Below, one piece after another: positions 58,501-64,000 of a stretch of DNA of 64,000 nucleotides (position 1 is the first letter of the stretch; every line of letters starts with the position of its first letter). The DNA is from Erigeron canadensis (lineage: Eukaryota > Streptophyta > Magnoliopsida > Asterales > Asteraceae): assembly GCF_010389155.1 (NCBI RefSeq), contig NC_057762.1, forward strand, positions 31,990,055 to 32,054,054, in the 5' to 3' direction. A model generated the notes under the pieces. The model worked only from the letters and a program-made list of their open reading frames with translations, had not been told where the DNA came from and did no database searches. Position numbers and translations under genes: made by a program.

Positions 58501-59133
58501 GAACTTTTAGATATACAAACATATAACAGAACTGAAATCATCAAGAACAACATGACCCTTTACGTTAAACTTCAACATTTATATTGACACATTAAATAGT
58601 CTATAGGAAGATAATTCACATGTACATTTCAATATAGATTTTCGGGGCTAAACAAAATGAAGTTAATCATTTATATTTGCACATTAAATATTCTAAAGGA
58701 ACCTAATTACATCTATTTAATTAAGCCACAACACTCCATTTTACATAGTTTTATTTAAATAAATTATATACTATTAAGTCATTATTTTTTAATATCATTA
58801 ATTAACCTAATAAAAACCTTATAATAAAGAAAAGTAATTAATCCTATTAAGTACACATCGATAAATCGTCAATAATACGTCAATTTTTCCACTTGCTTGA
58901 TAGAACTTTTAGATATATATAGATGATGAGTTTAGAAGATTTACTAATCATAGCAATACATCTATTGAAAATAATGAAAATACTTAATGTCATCATATGA
59001 AGTGTCATCATACGAATACATGTGAGGTATGAGAGCGATGGTGGTAATGGCGGTAGCGGCGGTGGAGACGGTGTGATGTTGGCGACGACGAGTGTTGGTG
59101 GTGATGATGAGAAGTGATACATATTTTTAAAAA
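55501..59133. other. Long stretch without a convincing gene
   Basis: AT-rich sequence, presumably including the body of the minus-strand Helitron ending at 55463. Two isolated exon-like pieces were seen: plus strand about 56950-57026 and minus strand about 57880-57960. Neither connects to a gene. About 58025-58070 is an (AT)n-like tract. A GATGG/GGCGGT-rich patch lies near 59035-59110. Confidence 0.4.
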
Positions 59134-59854
59134 GAGAAAATCACGACAATAGCCAATTTTTGTTACGATCGTACCAAAATAGCCAAGGTTTTTCGGATTA
59201 TCACAAAATAGCCAACAAAATCACAACAAAAAATCAAAATTGCAACAAAAAACGCAAAATCACAACAAAAAACGCGAAATTGCAACAAAAAATGTCAAAA
59301 TCGCAACAAAAAATGCCAAAATCTAAAAAAAAAACGCGAAATCGCAATAGTTTGACTTTTTTTTAAAGGATACTAGTTTATTATATAAGACATGAATACA
59401 AAACTTCAAATAAACCCTAAACTTTCATTAATTTTAAAAACACGATACAACTAAATAAAACATAACATTTATTTAAAACATTAAGTAATTAAAACACACA
59501 AAACATTAACTTACAAGACAAATACATAATTTCTTAATATTTTATGTCTTAAATAAATGTTATGTTTTATTTAGTTGTATTGTGTTTTTAAAAATAATGA
59601 AAGTTTAGGGTTTATTTGAAGTTTTTTATTCATGTCTTATATAATAAACTAGTATCCTTTAAAAAAAAAAGAGTCAAAGTCAAACTGTTGCGAGTTGTGA
59701 ACTGCGAACTGCAAGTTGCGAGTTGCGATTTCGCGTTTTTTGTTGCGATTTTGGTTTTTTGTTGCGATTTTGTTGGCTATTTTGTGATAATCCGAAAAAC
59801 CTTAGCTATTTTGGTACGATTGCAATAAAAATTGGCTATTGTCGTGATTTTCTC
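59134..59854. mobile_element. 721-bp hairpin (fold-back) element
   Basis: The two halves are near-perfect inverted copies. The left end GAGAAAATCACGACAATAGC, then CCAAAATAGC, TTTTTCGGATTATCACAAAA and CAACAAAATC, recurs complemented at the right end. The similarity continues inward through AGGATACTAGTTTATTATAT and CTTCAAATAAACCCTAAAC to a loop at about 59480-59530. Each arm contains degenerate tandem units such as AAATCGCAACAAAAAACGCG. No ORF of interest and no confirmed target duplication. Confidence 0.85.
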
Positions 59855-59967
59855 AATAAATTTGTCTAAACTTTTTCACATCATTAGGATAAGCCATCCT
59901 AAAATAAACTTAAAATGATTAAAAGCTAGCTAGGTCTATCTACTACTCTATCAATCTATACTACGTA

Positions 59968-60393
59968 TTTGTCAAACTCGTACGAGTCATGAGTTGACTC
60001 GTACGAGTCGAGTCAAAACAAAGGGAAAACAAGGCGACTCAATGGAATGACTCGCTTTACTCTAGACTCGTAACATGACTCGTGTTTTGTGGTGCGAGTT
60101 GGTCCAAGTCATGTTCCGAGTCACGAGTCGAGTCACGGGTCACAAAATAATTTTAAATTTTTTTTAAAACATAACTCTTTTATATGCTTTTAAATTTGAT
60201 TTGATTTTAATAGTTATTCTATTTTTAGCTTAATATATTAATACATTACAATATGTCTACAATAAATACTTGCACTTAATTATAAAAATATACATTTTCA
60301 ATTATCCTGACTCTTACGATTCGAGTAATGTTTCGAGTCACGAGTCAAAAAATCAGATTTCGAGTCGAGTCGAGATTTACGAGTCGACAACTA
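59968..60393. mobile_element. GAGTC-rich element, probable hAT MITE
   Basis: Dense CGAGTC/GACTCG words in both orientations surround an AT-rich core. The ends TTTGTCAAACTCGTACGAG and the complement of the right end, TAGTTGTCGACTCGTA, are inverted. Flanking ACTACGTA (59960-59967) and TGTACGTA (60394-60401) agree at 6 of 8 positions, a decayed 8-bp duplication. Confidence 0.55.
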
Positions 60394-62385
60394 TGTACGT
60401 ATCTAATAAAACAAATTTTCTCTTTTTTGCTTAAACTTTCTACCTTTAGAAAACCAAAAATACCCTTATTTTTATTCACTAATTTAAACATCTCCATCTA
60501 ATATACTTATAATACCCTTAATGAAATAATTTACAGAATACATTACCACCTTTATCATCAACTACTTTTACATTCACCACAATCGTCGCCCCCATCACCT
60601 TCCCACTGCCGCCCGCACCACCGTCATCAGTACCACCTCTGCCATCACTACCCCACCGCCGCCACATTGCACGGGCATAAATCAAAACTTACAATTTTGC
60701 TTTCTCAAAGATTCGAAAGTACAATCTTTGCTGCTAATCACTGATTAAAAAGTAACCCGATTTCTCCTCTCGCATGCAAAGGACTTTGATCATTTTTGGA
60801 AAATATAGTACAAATATAGTTCTACTGTTTAACGTTTTTGTCATTGGAGAGGATGCATGTAGGACATCTTATATTTTGTTTAATACGTAATCCAATAATT
60901 TCCAAACAAAAAGAAACATTGAAGCTTCCAAATCCATCGCTATATGTCTATATGTATATACAGAAATATTTGCAGTTAATAAGAGACGTAAAAATGTGTA
61001 TAAATAGTTGTATTCTATTCAATGCTAAGTTCCAAGAAAAACTTGAAGTTGTCATGATATGACCAATCATCATGCATCTATCCTGCAAAATTATTGCAAC
61101 ATTCTTCTATCTTCTTTCAAAAATTAAAAGTTACACACTTCACATTAATTTATTGTAATTTGTGGCTCAATGATAAGGCAAGTAATATAATATGTTTATT
61201 TCTAGAACTATTTACTTAATTTTTAGTGAACGTAAATTAATATTATAAGTGTTGATCGATCGACCAATTAACATTAAAAGTGTTTGACATATGAAATATT
61301 GTTGGTTTGTCTGTTTACGATTATGAAGTGTGCAAAAAGGTAAGGTAACCAACACGATGTAGGAAAGAATTCCTAAGTTCATATAGTGTCTTCGGAATAT
61401 GTTTTTAACAAACTAAATTTGTTAATAAAGATTTTGACAAGAAATCAAAATTTAGGAACTAACAATAGGAAATGGGTCAAAGTTCACATGGTTACTCGGA
61501 ATCGAGCCCACAAGCAAACCTCATTGCTTCACCATGAGATAGATATGAGGTTCGAGGGTTTATGGTTTAGTGTTATATCGATGTTTTTCTCAAATTACTA
61601 ATTAGAACGTGACACTTTATGAAACTTATTTGGGGTTTAGGATTTAGTGTGTTGGTATTTTATTTATAAAAGTATTCATGAATATTCCATTGCAATTTCG
61701 ATTTTTAGCTCTCGTAATTCAACTATATCGTGAGGATCACAATAACTGGACATTTCAAATTAGACAAGACTTTAATATGCACAACCAATATACATCGAGA
61801 TTATTTGTAAAATTAATAAATATAATTGCCATTTCATAAAAATAAAAATAGAAAATACAACAAACATACCCATTAACTGTATTTATTTAGGTCACTGTTT
61901 ATTGGTCAGAAGTTGAACCCAATATTGCATATTGAACAGTTTTTGCATAAAAATAGCAAATATGAAGTTTCGTAAGGCAAGAAATGTATTCAATCCTAAA
62001 GTTGTAGTGCTATTTTTTCAATAGACACAATGTCTATTTTTGATACTATACATTTCCAATCCATTCTCTGTGTATTAGCTTTCTCTTCTTCATTCTTCTT
62101 TGAAATCCCTTGCCACTTTTTGGTCTTTTATAAAATGACATTTGAGCGCGCTGTAACATTTTTATAATAATATCAGAGATTATAATGAACTGATATCTAG
62201 CAGGCCCTCAAGTTCAACTCATTGGGTTAGTTAGAATATATTTGTATGAGTATAGCCCAAAAAAGATGTTTTTTAGTTATTCCGTAAAATAGGGCTACAG
62301 GCTAAATACATTCATCAGCCCAAATAGGATAGAATGGGCCGAGTGATGCACTTTTGAGTTTTTAATAGTCTACTATAGATGATAA
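60394..62385. other. AT-rich spacer
   Basis: No supported exon. A CCACC/GCCGCC-rich patch lies at about 60540-60670. A sequence near 61480-61500 resembles a diverged box B (GGAATCGAGCCC) but without a convincing box A. Confidence 0.45.
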
Positions 62386-62387
62386 GT

Positions 62388-62790
62388 TGATAACATATAA
62401 ATGTAACCATTTATAATAAAATGGTTATGTGATGTAATGATTTATTTGGATGGTTATATAATGTAATAACCTTTATTTTCAGACTATGTATTGTATCGTG
62501 TGACTTGTTGTAACATTTCCAGGTTACTACCTTTGTTGACCCGCATTGACTTGTACAAGTGTATGCTAAATCAATAATTATTTATTAAAAAATGATATAT
62601 GAATGTAACCACCTATTATAAAATGGTTATGTGATATAATAACTTACTCGGGTGTCTGTCTAATGTAAGAACCTTTATTTTTGGGATATGTCATGTATCG
62701 TGTGACCTATTGTAAAATTTCCTTGTCACCACCTTCATTCACCTTCGTTGACTTGTACAAGTGGATAATGACTCATATATTATTTATATA
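62388..62790. repeat. Two tandem units of about 200 bp
   Basis: Unit 1 (about 62388-62585) and unit 2 (about 62590-62790) share in order AATGTAACCA, TATAAAATGGTTATGTGAT, AACCTTTATTTT, TGTATCGTGTGAC, GTTGACTTGTACAAGTG-type text and TTATTTAT. They are diverged by roughly one base in six by eye. Confidence 0.7.
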
Positions 62791-63379
62791 AAAAATTATC
62801 TAAAAGCCTAAATATATGATTTATTGTTGGAATCTGCCATTGTTGTCAGATTTGTCATCGAAACCATTGTCGGAACCATATAGAAGGGAGGGGTATCCCA
62901 GATTATGGGTTCACTAAAGTTTCATAGAATTATTTTTTTTAATAAAATGATGTATTTATATTTAAATGACCAAAAGTGAAAGTTTATGGATAACAATTAA
63001 AAAGAATTTTTTTAACAGCGAGTTAGTAGTATTGCATATATTTTTGTACCCATGCAATATATGGAATTAAAGTTTTAATAGACAAAACCAGATTTATTAT
63101 TGTATCAAATACACTTACTATATATATATATTTTATAAAGGAGTTAACAACTCACTTCACTTCATTAATTGAATAATTTCTAAGAACATCAGGTATGGTT
63201 CTACAACGCAGAACAATCAAGAACGTCACCTCAGCTTTTTTTATTTCATGAGTTTTGAGCCGTTATGAATGCGTAACCACGCAAAACGCAAAACATCAGT
63301 TTTTTACCTTATGTTTTAATTACTCTTATGAATTAAATTATTTTTATTCCAAAATATTAATTATTTATTAGCATGGTAC

Positions 63380-63709
63380 TAGGGATGTGCAAATGGCCCG
63401 ACCCGACCTGCGAAAACCTGGCCTGGCCCGCGACCCGCAAATCAAGAAAATCAGAACCGTGACTCGGCCCGTGATGGTTCGGTTTGGGTCGGTTCGGGTC
63501 GGGTTCAGACGGATCGCGGGCGAGTCATGAGTTTCCTTCATTTTTTCGGTTTTTGGCTTGACTCGGCCTAGCCCGACCCGCGCAACCCCTGACCTGAAAA
63601 TGCAACAAAAGCTTGACCCGTGACCCAACCCGCTAGCCCTTCAGACGGGTCAGTTCGGGCCGGTTTCCGGGCTGGGTCACGGGTGTCGGTTTTTTTTTTC
63701 TAATCCCTA
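63380..63709. mobile_element. GC-rich hAT MITE with exact 8-bp TSD
   Basis: The left end TAGGGATGTGCAAATGG and the right end TCTAATCCCTA are inverted at TAGGGAT. CATGGTAC flanks both sides (63372-63379 and 63710-63717), an exact 8-bp duplication. The interior is built of GGCCCGACCCG, GACCCGCGA and GGGTCGGTTCGGGTCGG words in both orientations. The TIR start and TSD length match the hAT superfamily. The proline/arginine-rich open frame across it is not a gene. Confidence 0.85.
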
Positions 63710-64000
63710 CATGGTACCCGTATGTTGCGACAGATACAATTGACACCGCGTCATGATGGTTACCGTCAACAATACTATGTTTTGTTTTTTTAGAAAACAA
63801 TACAATGTGTTTTATGTGTGTTTTCGTTTCTAAGTGGTGAGTTGTGTTCAAAAGGTAGGAAATAAGAAGGGTATAAGTATAATTTTGCCATGTATAACTT
63901 TTAACATTTTGAAGAGAGTTCTATTTTATTAATAAAAAAGTATAGATTATTTAAAAAAAAAAGAGAAATGATCCGTTGTCCCTACACAGCACATACAAAA
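63710..64000. other. Right-edge AT-rich sequence
   Basis: No feature beyond the target duplication of the preceding MITE and an A-rich run. Confidence 0.5.

Noticed and set aside
63368..63628. 86-residue minus-strand frame
   Set aside because: It runs through and beyond a hAT MITE with a defined target duplication; the Arg/Pro-rich product is a by-product of GGGTCGGG words.
1..64000. CRISPR arrays, prokaryotic operons or viral insertions
   Set aside because: The tandem repeats found are long, few and lack regular spacers; all identifiable proteins are plant nuclear or transposon-encoded.

Overview
This is a plant nuclear window. It is AT-rich and intron-rich, with canonical GT-AG introns, and is dense with decayed transposable elements. 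The genes are typical of a eudicot: an RRM-PPR protein, MUS81, an OVATE protein, an F-box protein and a cationic amino-acid transporter. The repeat style (many short inverted-repeat elements, Helitron ends, PIF/hAT MITEs) would fit Asteraceae, but the family assignment is only a guess. No prokaryotic, organellar or viral genes were seen.

Layout: 1-2.3 kb holds the last exon of a CAT-type amino-acid transporter, whose 5' part is not visible. 2.3-14.2 kb is a transposon thicket: a fold-back element carrying a nested hAT copy with an exact 8-bp target duplication, a truncated LINE tail, and a pair of inverted Helitron-like arms enclosing a degenerate L1-type LINE (minus strand, two in-frame stops and one frameshift). 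14.2-19.3 kb is mostly non-coding, with one MITE and one GC-rich patch. 19.3-25.3 kb is an F-box locus: one intact gene, plus scrambled fragments and duplicated flanks, interrupted by a PIF/Harbinger derivative and a MITE.

25.3-32.4 kb holds a complete 15-exon MUS81 endonuclease gene (minus strand), reconstructed exon by exon to 655 codons without a break. Two Helitron-like elements lie end to end just upstream of it (32.8-35.0 kb). 37.9-43.9 kb holds a complete 10-exon PPR4-type gene (RRM plus PPR repeats, 939 residues; chloroplast rps12 trans-splicing factor family). 49.3-50.5 kb is a broken RPA1-like gene ending at a Helitron 3' terminus. 51.5-52.3 kb is a single-exon OVATE family protein. 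52.3-64 kb has no convincing gene but holds a 721-bp hairpin element, a GAGTC-rich element and a GC-rich hAT MITE with an exact 8-bp duplication.

The genes are unrelated housekeeping or regulatory loci and do not form a pathway. The unusual content lies in the transposon architecture: palindromic MITEs set in (TA)n tracts, nested insertions with readable target duplications, and abutting Helitrons. I saw no sign of a novel multi-gene system.
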